From Alphaproteobacteria bacterium (GTDB lineage Bacteria > Pseudomonadota > Alphaproteobacteria > UBA828), in NCBI GenBank assembly GCA_022826345.1, contig JAJDVB010000213.1, positions 1-48,511 of the forward strand: 48,511 nt of DNA. The letters are read 5' to 3'. The translations under genes and the position numbers were made by a program. The notes below the pieces were generated by a model. It saw nothing but the letters and a program-made list of their open reading frames with translations, was not told the origin of the DNA and did not search any database. Shown here in pieces: positions 32,656 to 40,407 of the stretch. Positions within the stretch are counted from its first letter, which is position 1. Every line of letters begins with the position of its first letter.

Positions 32656-33231
32656 ATGACCGCCATCGATCCGAACAACGTGCACTTCACTGGGGAGAAT
32701 TCCTTTCTGCGGCTCAAGACCGAGGCCGATGGGCCGGAGACCACCGTCTGCGCCCACTGGCGCACGCTGATCTCGCCGGCCGGTCCCGGCACGTGCCTCT
32801 TTCTCCGCTCCGACGCGACCGGCGGCGAGGTCAGGCTCTATGCGGACAATGTCGGCATGGCGCGGTGGCTTCAGGGCGAGCTTGAGTCGATCCTGAACCC
32901 GCCCTTCGCCGACACCGCCATGCCCATCGCCGAGGCGGCGTTTTCGCGCGAGGGCGCCATCCGCTCGACCTATCGCGAGATTGTCGACTCGGCCGATGGC
33001 CGCATCGAGCTGAGCTGGTCGGACATGGGCGAGCCCTTCATGCTGACGCTGCCGCCCGACAACGACGACACGGGGCCGTGGGCGGTCTACAGCTGCCTCG
33101 TGCCGTGCCGGACCGCGACACTAGAGTTCGCGGGAACGCGTGCCGAGGGCGGGGCCTACGAGAACGTCATGTTCGGGCGTCCATCGAGCTCCTGCTGCCT
33201 GGCCTGGTCCGAAACCTGGCTGCGTGGCTGA
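32656..33231 (+). CDS. Conserved-looking protein of unknown function upstream of asparaginase
   Basis: A 191-residue soluble protein I do not recognise. It has a beta-rich pattern: NSFLRLKTEAD, TCLFLRSDATGGEVRLYADN, GMARWLQGELESIL, and a later IELSWSDMGEPFMLTLPP. It ends in an unusual SSSCCLAWSETW. Five cysteines are present, two adjacent near the C-terminus. GAGGAGACG lies before the ATG at 32656. The asparaginase gene starts nine bases after its stop, so the two form an operon. It may be a beta-barrel or cupin-like ligand-binding protein, but there is no motif to prove it. Confidence 0.75.
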   Translation: MTAIDPNNVHFTGENSFLRLKTEADGPETTVCAHWRTLISPAGPGTCLFLRSDATGGEVRLYADNVGMARWLQGELESILNPPFADTAMPIAEAAFSREGAIRSTYREIVDSADGRIELSWSDMGEPFMLTLPPDNDDTGPWAVYSCLVPCRTATLEFAGTRAEGGAYENVMFGRPSSSCCLAWSETWLRG

Positions 33232-33240
33232 GCGCAGGCG

Positions 33241-34242
33241 ATGAAACCAAGGGTCTCGATCTTCGCCATGGGCGGGACCATCGCCATGGCCGAGCGTGGG
33301 GAACACGGTGTCAAACCCTCCCTGCGTGCCGGCGCGCTGGTGGAGGCGGTGCCGCAGCTTGCCGAGGTCGCGTCCATCGAGGCCGAGACCTTCCGCCTGC
33401 TGCCGAGCCCGGAGGTCACGATCCCCGATCTGTTCGCGCTGGCCGACGCCATCGAGCAGGCCGTGGCCAATGGCGCTCGCGGCGTGGTCGTCACGCATGG
33501 CACCGACACGATGGAGGAGTCGGCCTTCGTGCTCGACCGCATCCTCGGCCTCAATGCCCCCGTGGTGCTGACCGGTGCCATGCGCAACCCGACCCTTGCC
33601 GGGCCCGACGGGCCGGCGAACCTGCTGAACAGTGTGGGCCTCGCCGTGCACGAGCCTGCGCGCGGTCTCGGCGTCATGGTGGTGATGAACGACGAGATCC
33701 ACGCCGCGCGCTACGTGCAGAAAGGCGTGACCTCGAACCCGGCCGCGTTCCGCTCGATGCCGGCCGGGCCGCTCGGCTGGTTCGCTGAGGGCGCGGTGCG
33801 CCTCGCGGGCCGGCCGGGTCCCCGCCGCACGATCGCGGTGGCCCGCGACGCCGAGGTAGCGCCGGTGGCGCTGCTTACCGTGACGCTCGGCGACGATGGC
33901 CGATTGATCGATCGGGCGCTGGACTCGGGCTACCGGGGGATCGTGATGGAGTGCACCGGCGGGGGCCACGCCGCGGCCTGGATCGCCGACAGGCTCGCAG
34001 ACGCGGCTCGGCGCGTGCCGGTGGTCATGGCATCCCGCACCGGCGCTGGCGAGATGCTGCGCCAGACCTACGACTTCAAGGGCTCGGAGATCGATCTGCT
34101 GGCACGCGGACTGATCAGTGCCGGCTGGCTCGACGGCCTCAAGGCGCGCCTGCTGCTCACGCTGCTGTTGATGGCCGGCGCCGACAACGCGGCAATCCGA
34201 GAAGAGTTCAGCGCCTGGCTCGATCCCGCCCCGACGCGGTGA
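33241..34242 (+). CDS. L-asparaginase family protein (type I/II fold)
   Basis: A 333-residue asparaginase-glutaminase fold protein. The two catalytic threonine loops are visible: MGGTIAM with Thr13 and THGTDTMEES with Thr88-Asp89. A GGGHAAAW hinge and a C-terminal domain (RTGAGEMLRQTYDF) complete it. It deamidates asparagine, glutamine or related amides to acid and ammonia. No signal peptide is seen, so it is cytoplasmic. The RTGAG/TYDF stretch is a known feature of microbial asparaginases. It is co-transcribed with the unknown gene at 32656. Confidence 0.9.
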   Translation: MKPRVSIFAMGGTIAMAERGEHGVKPSLRAGALVEAVPQLAEVASIEAETFRLLPSPEVTIPDLFALADAIEQAVANGARGVVVTHGTDTMEESAFVLDRILGLNAPVVLTGAMRNPTLAGPDGPANLLNSVGLAVHEPARGLGVMVVMNDEIHAARYVQKGVTSNPAAFRSMPAGPLGWFAEGAVRLAGRPGPRRTIAVARDAEVAPVALLTVTLGDDGRLIDRALDSGYRGIVMECTGGGHAAAWIADRLADAARRVPVVMASRTGAGEMLRQTYDFKGSEIDLLARGLISAGWLDGLKARLLLTLLLMAGADNAAIREEFSAWLDPAPTR

Positions 34243-34355
34243 GCACGGCTATGGCCCAGCCGGAACGTCTGGCTAAGGTGCCAATGAGAAACACCCGTTT
34301 TTTTCACGTTATTTCAATGGCTTATGAGAATTTAAGTTTGTTCTGCGGTCCGAAA

Positions 34356-34931
34356 TTAGTCTCCCTGAGTATGTGGCAGCAATGGCGGCCGGGAATGTTG
34401 CGGCACACATCGGTTCAATTGCATGGCAGGCTCAGCTATTTCCAGATGCTCCGCTGTAAAGTCCTCACACCACTCATGATAAGAGAGCAAAGGCACCATT
34501 CTCCCTTCAGGGCCGCGCTTCCTGCCGTCATCAAAGGTATGAAACGCATCAACTTTTACGCCCCAATCATCTCTAACCTCCAAGCAGCTAGCCAGCATGA
34601 TTGCGTCGGTAGTACTTAGCCGCCGACCTTTGGAGGTCCCCTTCCTATATGGCAAGTCTTTCAGCAATGCAGCACGGTGCATCACATTTGGAGAAGGTGT
34701 AACGATAGTAACGGCGCCCTGCAAGTCCTCGATGAAATTTTGAAACGTCCCCACTTCTGGTTTGGTGATCGCGCTCGGCACCACTTCAGCTAAAACTAGC
34801 GAAGATGCGTAAAGTCGATGCTCACCATTACGTGCCTCATGTAGATACTGCTCAATCCCTGAAATATCATGCGTGGTCTGGCTATCCAAGTACGCGTAGA
34901 AAACGCATGAGTCCCAGAACAAGTTTGGCAC
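34356..34931 (-). CDS. PIN-domain protein, second gene of a low-GC module
   Basis: A 191-residue protein with a PIN-like nuclease fold: NLFWDSCVFYAYLD with Asp7, a long helical insert, VLAEVVPS with Glu, and RLSTTDAIMLASCLE with the central Asp. A later DAFHTFDDG segment supplies further acidic residues. It is longer than VapC-type toxins, with an extra C-terminal tail ending QLNRCVPQHS. GC content and codon use are clearly lower than the surroundings. It begins two bases after the stop of the 266-residue gene, so the pair is an operon. The partner may be its antitoxin or target factor. Confidence 0.78.
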   Translation of the reverse strand: MPNLFWDSCVFYAYLDSQTTHDISGIEQYLHEARNGEHRLYASSLVLAEVVPSAITKPEVGTFQNFIEDLQGAVTIVTPSPNVMHRAALLKDLPYRKGTSKGRRLSTTDAIMLASCLEVRDDWGVKVDAFHTFDDGRKRGPEGRMVPLLSYHEWCEDFTAEHLEIAEPAMQLNRCVPQHSRPPLLPHTQGD

Positions 34932-34933
34932 TG

Positions 34934-35734
34934 CTAATAGTCCTCAATGTCATCAGACCTTGGGAACACAAATGCACCTTTCCACCTGATTAGGTTTCCC
35001 TCTTCACCGATTCTGCATATTTCGTGGACATCCAATCGTGCGGGTAGGTTGCTGCGACCGTCGTAATGGGCTGTGGCCTTTATCGTAACACGGCTATCAA
35101 AGCTCTCCCGCGCTTCTGGGACACGATCTTTGTTCATTACACAATCTATTTCAGTAGAGCTAGGCTCTAGAACCAATTTTCCACGCAGCATAGTTCCACG
35201 CGAATCAATCTCTTTCAACACGCCCTCAAATGCGCCGAACGCTGCTCCCCTATATGATTGCTGTTTTTCTGAAGGAGCGTTTATTGGGGCAAGTAGAGCG
35301 TCCTCCGCTTGGTGTTGAAGATAATCATCAATGCGTATCACTTTTTCATCAGAAAAGCTAACTTCCGCATGGGAAAACCGCTCACTTACCCCTTGACTCA
35401 ACTTTTCGATTTTGCGAACAATTTCAGGTTCAAGCGCTCCCACCTCATGCCGATCTCCATTGTAAACCGCTGTGGCAACGCGCTCAAAGAAAGCAATGGA
35501 CGATTGAGATACTCCCCGCTTTCTAGGGCGCTCCCTTACTGTCGCTACTGCGCTCCCATTGCAGAGATTGGGCAACATATAGTCGTGAATAAGCCTTCCG
35601 TTGGCGAGTTTATCTGCCGCCTTGAGCGCACTGAGAAAATCCCGAAGCTTTTGGACAAACACGTCCGCGCGAACAACTCTCGCATCCATATCAAGTCCGT
35701 GGATAGAGAGTGTCGCTTCGTCACGGCGTGACAT
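34934..35734 (-). CDS. 266-residue protein of unknown function, first gene of the PIN module
   Basis: I do not recognise this protein. It starts MSRRDEATLSIHGLD, has a helix VFVQKLRDFLSALKAADKL, a basic stretch RERPRKRGVSQSS, and a C-terminal beta-rich part (LVLEPSSTEIDCVM, VTIKATAHYDGRSN, IRWKGAFVFP). The start at 35734 is fixed by a near-consensus promoter whose -10 lies at 35809-35814: a longer start at 35812 would fall before the transcript begins. Low GC indicates transfer. With the PIN protein two bases downstream it could be a toxin-antitoxin or defence module. Confidence 0.7.
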   Translation of the reverse strand: MSRRDEATLSIHGLDMDARVVRADVFVQKLRDFLSALKAADKLANGRLIHDYMLPNLCNGSAVATVRERPRKRGVSQSSIAFFERVATAVYNGDRHEVGALEPEIVRKIEKLSQGVSERFSHAEVSFSDEKVIRIDDYLQHQAEDALLAPINAPSEKQQSYRGAAFGAFEGVLKEIDSRGTMLRGKLVLEPSSTEIDCVMNKDRVPEARESFDSRVTIKATAHYDGRSNLPARLDVHEICRIGEEGNLIRWKGAFVFPRSDDIEDY

Positions 35735-35808
35735 GATCAACACCAAATTCCGACAACACACGATTATCGGTTTTTTGCATAGCGCACTGTATTCCAAATG
35801 GAAGGCAT

Positions 35809-35837
35809 ACACTACGCCCTGGAGACTTCGATGTCAA
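35809..35837 (-). promoter_or_regulatory. Promoter of the low-GC PIN module
   Basis: On the minus strand a perfect TTGACA (complement of 35832-35837) is followed after exactly 17 bases by TAGTGT (complement of 35809-35814), a fair -10. The transcript would start near 35802, leaving about 70 bases of leader before the ATG at 35734. Confidence 0.6.
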
Positions 35838-35915
35838 CGCCAGCAACGCTCCGAGAAACCCAAAACAACAATATCTGGGCCATCACCTTACTTGTTTTAG
35901 ACGTCGTCTCGACAA

Positions 35916-37328
35916 CTAAAATTTCTTCCACCAGGGGGTGCGGCCGCCGAGGCCCACCATGTCCACGCCGGTCATGAGCGAGACGTCGTAGGTCAGCGCG
36001 CGGAGGTCGTTGGGGTCGAGGTCGCTCACCCGGTTCTTGCCGCAGGCGCGGGCGAAGAGCTGGATCTCCATGGTGAGCGCGTTGAGGTAGTTGGTCACGC
36101 TGTCGGCCGCCTCGTCCACGTCGAGGCGTTCCATCAGCTTGGGCAGCTGGGTGGTGATGCCGACCGGACAGAGGCCCGTGTGGCAGTGCTGGCACTCGTA
36201 GGGCGAGGTGCCGAGGCGGGCGTAGTCCTCCAGATAGATCGGCTTGTGGCAGCCCATGGCGATGATCGGCGCGGTGCCGAGATAGACCACGTCCGCGCCA
36301 AGCGCGATACACTTCGCCGCGTCCGCCCCGTTGCGAATGCCGCCGCCCACGATGAGCTTCATCGAATCCTTCTTGCCCATGTCGGCGAGCGCTTCCGAGG
36401 CCTCGGCGATGGCGGCGACGGTGGGAATGCCGGCATGGTCGAGCTGAATCGTGGGCGAGGCCGCGGTGCCGCCCTCCATGCCGTCGAAGACGATGGCGTC
36501 GACCCCGGCCTTGGCCGCGATGCGGACGTCGTTGGCGATTCTGGCAGCGCCCACCTTGATCGAGATGGGCACCTTGTACTCGGTGACCTCGCGGATCTCC
36601 TCGAGCTTCATGTAGAGATCGTCGGCCCCCATCCAGTCGGGATGGCGGCAGGGGCTGCGCTGGTCCACGCCCTCGGGCAGGTCGCGCATCTCCGCCACCT
36701 CGTCCGACATCTTGAGGCCCAGCAGCACGCCGCCGGTGCCGGGCTTCGCGCCCTGGCCGGCGCCGATCTCGATCATGTCGGCCTTCTTGAGATCGTAGGG
36801 GTTCATGCCGTAGCGGCTCGGCAGGTACTGCATCACCAGCTTGTCGGAGTAGCGGCGCTCCTCGTGGTGCATGCCGCCCTCGCCGGTGCAGGTGGAGATG
36901 CCGCAGCGGCTCGCCGCCGTGCCGAGCGCGCGCTTGGCGTGAACCGAGAGCGCGCCGAAGCTCATGCCCGCGATCATGATCGGGCGCTCAAGGACCAGCG
37001 GGTTCTCGCAGTTGCCTTCGCCGATCACCACCCGCGTGTCACACTTCTCCCGGTAGCCTTCGAGCGGCATGCGCGAGAGGCCGGCCGGCACGAACACGAG
37101 ATCGTCGAAGGAAGGCAGGCCGCGCCGCTTGGTCGCCTGTCCGCGTATCTGGTAGCGGCCGAGAGCGGCCTTCTCCTGAATCTCCTCGATCACCTCCGGC
37201 GGCCAGACCCCGCTGAAGCTGTCCGGCCGGGGATAGGCGCCGTTGGGCGCCGGCGCCGCGTCCTCCAGAACCTCGACGGAGGAATCGCCCGCATGGGCGG
37301 GGGGCGGTGTGCTCGTGGTCTCGCTCAT
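35916..37328 (-). CDS. FMN-binding glutamate synthase-like protein (MgsC/GlxD type)
   Basis: A 470-residue stand-alone synthase domain related to the GltB central/FMN part. An N-terminal extension (1-45) leads to the TIM-barrel with GMSFGALSVHAKRALG, TGEGGMHHEER, IGAGQGAKPGTGG, ISIKVGAARIANDV, DAIVFDGMEGGTAASP and IVGGGIRNGADAAKCIALGADVV motifs. Cysteines at 379, 382 and 387 (CQHCHTGLCPVG) probably hold a 3Fe-4S cluster, though the first spacing is shorter than in GltB. It would transfer ammonia, made by the partner glutaminase, to 2-oxoglutarate or an amine-derived acceptor. Its ATG overlaps the GXGXG gene by four bases. It is the last gene of the operon that starts at 39814. Confidence 0.9.
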   Translation of the reverse strand: MSETTSTPPPAHAGDSSVEVLEDAAPAPNGAYPRPDSFSGVWPPEVIEEIQEKAALGRYQIRGQATKRRGLPSFDDLVFVPAGLSRMPLEGYREKCDTRVVIGEGNCENPLVLERPIMIAGMSFGALSVHAKRALGTAASRCGISTCTGEGGMHHEERRYSDKLVMQYLPSRYGMNPYDLKKADMIEIGAGQGAKPGTGGVLLGLKMSDEVAEMRDLPEGVDQRSPCRHPDWMGADDLYMKLEEIREVTEYKVPISIKVGAARIANDVRIAAKAGVDAIVFDGMEGGTAASPTIQLDHAGIPTVAAIAEASEALADMGKKDSMKLIVGGGIRNGADAAKCIALGADVVYLGTAPIIAMGCHKPIYLEDYARLGTSPYECQHCHTGLCPVGITTQLPKLMERLDVDEAADSVTNYLNALTMEIQLFARACGKNRVSDLDPNDLRALTYDVSLMTGVDMVGLGGRTPWWKKF

Positions 37329-38029
37329 AGCACATCCTTCCACGCAGCGAAGTCATGCTTGTTGAAATGCCACAGCTTGCGGTCCGACTGGAGCTTGCGG
37401 AACCTTGCGGGCGCCTTGATCTCGTAGCGGTCGAGCAGCGCCGCCACCTCGTCGAGCTCGCCGTTCTCGGCATCGACCTCCGCGAGCCCGGAGCCCAGCT
37501 CCTTCGCCGTGCCGCCGAGGAAGATCACGCCCTGATACATGGAATCACCGAGCCCAGTATCGGCGTCGCCGCAGACGATCATGCGGCCGTTCTGCATCAT
37601 GAAGCCGGACATGTAGCCGGTGTTGCCGCCGACGATGAGCTCGCCCTTCTTCAGGATCATGCCGGAGCGCGGCCCTGCATCGCCGCGCACGACGACGCGC
37701 CCGCCGCGGATGGACGGCGCCGCCGAGGTGGCGGCGTTGCCGTGCACGACCACCTCGCCGCTCATCAGGTTGTCGGCCAAGCCCCAGCCGCAGGTGCCGT
37801 GGACCTCGGCGGTGATGCCGTCGCAGAGCCCGGCGGTGAACGAGCCCACGTGGCCGCGGTAGACGACGTGGATGGGCTTGAGCACCGAGACGCCGAGATT
37901 GTGCCGGGCCTGCGGGTTGAGCAGCTCGACCTCGGGGACGCCGTCGTCCGCCGCGCGGCGAATCTCCTCGTTGATCGCGCGCGTCGGCCGGCCGGCGCAG
38001 TCGATGGTCAGTGAAGCGGAATTCGCCAC
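37325..38029 (-). CDS. GXGXG-motif glutamate synthase-like subunit (MgsB/GlxC type)
   Basis: A 234-residue right-handed beta-helix domain equal to the GltB C-terminal GXGXG region. Repeated glycine turns are visible (HVGSFTAGLCDG, HGTCGWGLADNLMSGEV, VHGNAATSAAPSIRGG, VVRGDAGPRSGMILKKG, IVGGNTGYMSGFMMQNG). The start is GTG at 38029. It overlaps the glutaminase gene by 22 bases and the synthase gene by four, so all three are translationally coupled. It is structural, holding the catalytic modules in register. A long C-terminal helix follows (DEVAALLDRYEIK). Confidence 0.88.
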   Translation of the reverse strand: MANSASLTIDCAGRPTRAINEEIRRAADDGVPEVELLNPQARHNLGVSVLKPIHVVYRGHVGSFTAGLCDGITAEVHGTCGWGLADNLMSGEVVVHGNAATSAAPSIRGGRVVVRGDAGPRSGMILKKGELIVGGNTGYMSGFMMQNGRMIVCGDADTGLGDSMYQGVIFLGGTAKELGSGLAEVDAENGELDEVAALLDRYEIKAPARFRKLQSDRKLWHFNKHDFAAWKDVL

Positions 38030-38913
38030 GTCACCACCTCGCCGGCCCCGGGCTCCCAGACCTCGATGTCCTCATCGATGCCGTCGCGCAGCGCCCAGCA
38101 ATCGGACGAAACCGCCACCAGCCGGTCGGTCTCGCCCACCACCAGCGGCTTGGCCGCGTAGGGGTCCTTGACCACGCCCACCTCGTCCTTAGTCACGGCG
38201 ATGTAGGTGAAGCAGCCGTCGAGGATCGTGACCGAGCGCTCAAGCGCCTCGTGGAAGCTTGCGCCCTTCTTCATCTCGTCGATCAGCGCGACGGCGATCA
38301 CCTCGGAATCGTTGCCGGTGGTGAAGGTGTAGCCCGCGCGCTCGAAGTGATAGCGCAGGTGGTGGAAGTTCGTGATGTGGCCGTTGTGCATGATGACCAA
38401 ATCGCGGTGCAGCCTGGCGGAGAGCGGCTGCCCGTGGGTGAAGTCGATGGTGCTCTCGGTGGCGAAGCGTGTGAGCCCCATGGCGAGCGGCCCGTCGTAA
38501 TCGGTGATGGAGAAGCGCTCCTCGAGGGTCTCCACGCCCCCCAGGTGCTTCACCACTTCGAGCTGGTTGCCGATGCTGGCAATGCTGTAACCGGGCCCGA
38601 GCGAGTCGATCGCATCCACCAGCGCCTTGTCGTCGCCGTCGTAACGGACCGTGGTACGGATGAAGCCTTCGCCGTCGGTGGCGCTTTCCACCCGACCGAG
38701 CTCGTCCAGCAGCCCGAGCACGCGGCCGCCGCCGCCGGGCTCCTCGCAGTTGATGCCGACGTAGAGGCGATCCTCGCTGGCGGGCTGGATCAGGGCGAGG
38801 CCGGTCGAATCCGGTCCGCGCCGGAAGATGCCGTCCAGCACGCGATAGGCGATCTCGCCGGTGCGGCGATGATGCTCCGTGGTCTTGAAGAAGACGCCGC
38901 CGAGGCCGCACAT
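38008..38913 (-). CDS. Class II glutamine amidotransferase (MgsA/GlxB type)
   Basis: A 301-residue N-terminal-nucleophile glutaminase. The nucleophilic Cys2 follows the initiator Met (MCGLGGVF), and family residues are intact: RGPDSTGLA, TRFATES, MHNGHITN, and GNDSEV. It therefore should release ammonia from glutamine for the synthase module. The gene is separate, as in MgsA/GlxB, and not fused as in GltB. It lies 24 bases after the 159-residue gene and overlaps the GXGXG gene by 22 bases. No glutamine or gamma-glutamylmethylamide synthetase gene is in the window. Confidence 0.9.
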   Translation of the reverse strand: MCGLGGVFFKTTEHHRRTGEIAYRVLDGIFRRGPDSTGLALIQPASEDRLYVGINCEEPGGGGRVLGLLDELGRVESATDGEGFIRTTVRYDGDDKALVDAIDSLGPGYSIASIGNQLEVVKHLGGVETLEERFSITDYDGPLAMGLTRFATESTIDFTHGQPLSARLHRDLVIMHNGHITNFHHLRYHFERAGYTFTTGNDSEVIAVALIDEMKKGASFHEALERSVTILDGCFTYIAVTKDEVGVVKDPYAAKPLVVGETDRLVAVSSDCWALRDGIDEDIEVWEPGAGEVVTWRIPLH

Positions 38914-38937
38914 GGGCTCCGCTCCCCGGTTGCGCCG

Positions 38938-39417
38938 TCAGCCGGCCGCCGGCAGCAGCTTGACCTTCTTGTCGAGATGCGCCCAGGGGATCATCGCGTC
39001 GATCCAGGCGTTGATGCGGTCGAACGCGACCATCGCCGCCTCGCAGACCTGCACCACCTCGTCATGGTTCTTGGCGCCGCCAGCTTCGAAGTAGGCGGCG
39101 AGCTCGCGCACGAGCCTGACCGTGCTGGTGAGCTTCCACTTGGCGAGCCGGCCGGCATGGCGGTTGAGCAGCGCCGCCGCCATCTGGTTGAGCGCCGCCG
39201 GCGGCAGGGCCTTGTCGAGCGCGAGCTGGCGGACGACCTGGATGTTCTCGCCCATCCAGAAGGTGTTGAAGTTGGCGTAGAGGACGGGCGGCATGTTGCC
39301 CATGGGCGGCAGGCTGTGTTCGCGCAGCCGGGTGATGTCGCCGGGCTCGGAATGCCAGTTGCGCCGGCCGAAGCGCTCCAGCCGGTCGATCATCGCTGAG
39401 GTCTCGGTTGCGGCCAT
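38938..39417 (-). CDS. 159-residue protein of unknown function in the split glutamate synthase operon
   Basis: I do not recognise a named family. The protein is helical and reads like a small enzyme or regulatory subunit: MIDRLERFGRRNWHSEPGD, LPPVLYANFNTFWMGENI-type segments, ALNQMAAALLNRHAGRLAKWK, and VQVCEAAMVAFDRINAWIDAMIPW. Trp residues are frequent. It lies four bases downstream of the DUF3830 gene and 24 bases upstream of the glutaminase gene, so it is part of the same transcript. Its restriction to this arrangement would make it a candidate new subunit or substrate-specific enzyme. Confidence 0.75.
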   Translation of the reverse strand: MAATETSAMIDRLERFGRRNWHSEPGDITRLREHSLPPMGNMPPVLYANFNTFWMGENIQVVRQLALDKALPPAALNQMAAALLNRHAGRLAKWKLTSTVRLVRELAAYFEAGGAKNHDEVVQVCEAAMVAFDRINAWIDAMIPWAHLDKKVKLLPAAG

Positions 39418-39421
39418 GGCC

Positions 39422-39814
39422 CTACGCCTCCTCGACGAGTTCGAGCCGGACCGGCAGCGGACCCTTGGCGAGGATCTTCTTGCCCGCGGGCTTCAGATGC
39501 TCCAGCCCGTCCACGATCTTCGCGAACACGCTGACCTTCCCGAACGGCTTGGTGTCGCCGTAGAAGATGCAGGCGGTCTGGCGCCCCGGATAGAAGCCGA
39601 TGTCGCCGGGCTTGACGTTGAGAATCTCGTTCTCCGAGTTGCAGTAGAACGGGAGCATCACGATCAGCTCGTCGCCCGCGAACTTGGCGTGCACCGAGAA
39701 GCTCTCGCAGGGCAGGCTCTCGGTGAACGCCTTGACGACGTTGGGCGCCTTGCCACCCAGCAGTTCGGCGACGACCGTGCGGCCGTCGATGGTCATTGCG
39801 AAACGATCCGCCAT
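39422..39814 (-). CDS. DUF3830 family cyclophilin-like protein
   Basis: A 130-residue protein of the DUF3830 family, a cyclophilin-like beta-barrel. Motifs are FAMTIDGRTVVAELLGGKAPN, AKFAGDELIVMLPFYCNSEN, GDIGFYPGRQTACIFYGD and a final GPLPVRLELVE. Family function is unknown; members often sit beside amide and amino-acid catabolic genes, which fits two amidases at 40408-43273. GAGGGGAAATC precedes the ATG at 39814. It is the first gene of the five-gene operon running to 35916. Confidence 0.85.
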   Translation of the reverse strand: MADRFAMTIDGRTVVAELLGGKAPNVVKAFTESLPCESFSVHAKFAGDELIVMLPFYCNSENEILNVKPGDIGFYPGRQTACIFYGDTKPFGKVSVFAKIVDGLEHLKPAGKKILAKGPLPVRLELVEEA

Positions 39815-39993
39815 GATTTCCCCTCGCCTGCGCTGGCCGTTGCCCGCGTCCCCGCCGCGCCTTGGCCGCGGCCCTGCCGCCGCCGTGCGGTTCTTGGGCC
39901 GCAGTCGATATCACGGCCCGGCCGGCCGGGCAATCGCACCGGGCGCAGAGGAGATTCGCTTTGCGTGCATGGCGAAGCTGTTGACGAGGATGC

Positions 39994-40251
39994 TCAGGGC
40001 GTACCGGCGCGGCCCTTTCCGGCACCTGTCGCCTCGCCGATCATGCGCGCCTTTTGCGACGCGATATCGGTGCCTCCCGAAGTGCCTAGATCGAGGACGA
40101 CGGAGCGATCGGTCTCGTCCGGCCGCTCGGCAACGTCACGGTCGATAAGGCGGCGCACGTACTCGGCGAGCGAGACTCCGAGCGCGGCGGCACGCGCGCG
40201 AGCCAGCGCGTGGCGCTTTGGGTCGAGCGATATCTGGGTGCGTACCATCAT
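39994..40251 (-). CDS. Ribbon-helix-helix (CopG-like) protein, orphan antitoxin-like
   Basis: An 85-residue protein beginning MMVRTQISLDPKRHALARAR, a beta strand and helix typical of CopG/RHH antitoxins, then LAEYVRRLIDRDVAE and a long unstructured tail. Two adjacent ATGs (40251 and 40248) are possible starts. No toxin follows. The DNA just after its stop reads ILVNSFAMHAKR, which faintly resembles the start of a PIN toxin and may be a truncated partner. It could instead regulate the DUF3830 or amidase genes, between which it lies. Confidence 0.75.
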   Translation of the reverse strand: MMVRTQISLDPKRHALARARAAALGVSLAEYVRRLIDRDVAERPDETDRSVVLDLGTSGGTDIASQKARMIGEATGAGKGRAGTP

Positions 40252-40407
40252 TGTGGCGCCATTATGCCATCGGCAGGCCGATGTGTGTTGGCATCGTGGC
40301 CATGCAGTACAGGCAGGCGTGGCGCGGTTCTGCATGGGGAGATTGGCTTTGCGTGGCCGGCGGCTTTGGCGTTCAATCGGCCGCCACCACGGAGAGGGGA
40401 GATTCGG

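Noticed and set aside
34290..34310. Rho-independent terminator after the asparaginase gene
   Set aside because: A run of seven T follows CACCCG, but no stem of useful length precedes it.
35916..38913. Naming the three genes mgsABC (N-methylglutamate synthase)
   Set aside because: Domain set and order agree, but gmaS and mgdABCD are absent from the window, and the same set also occurs as glxBCD. Only the type is given.
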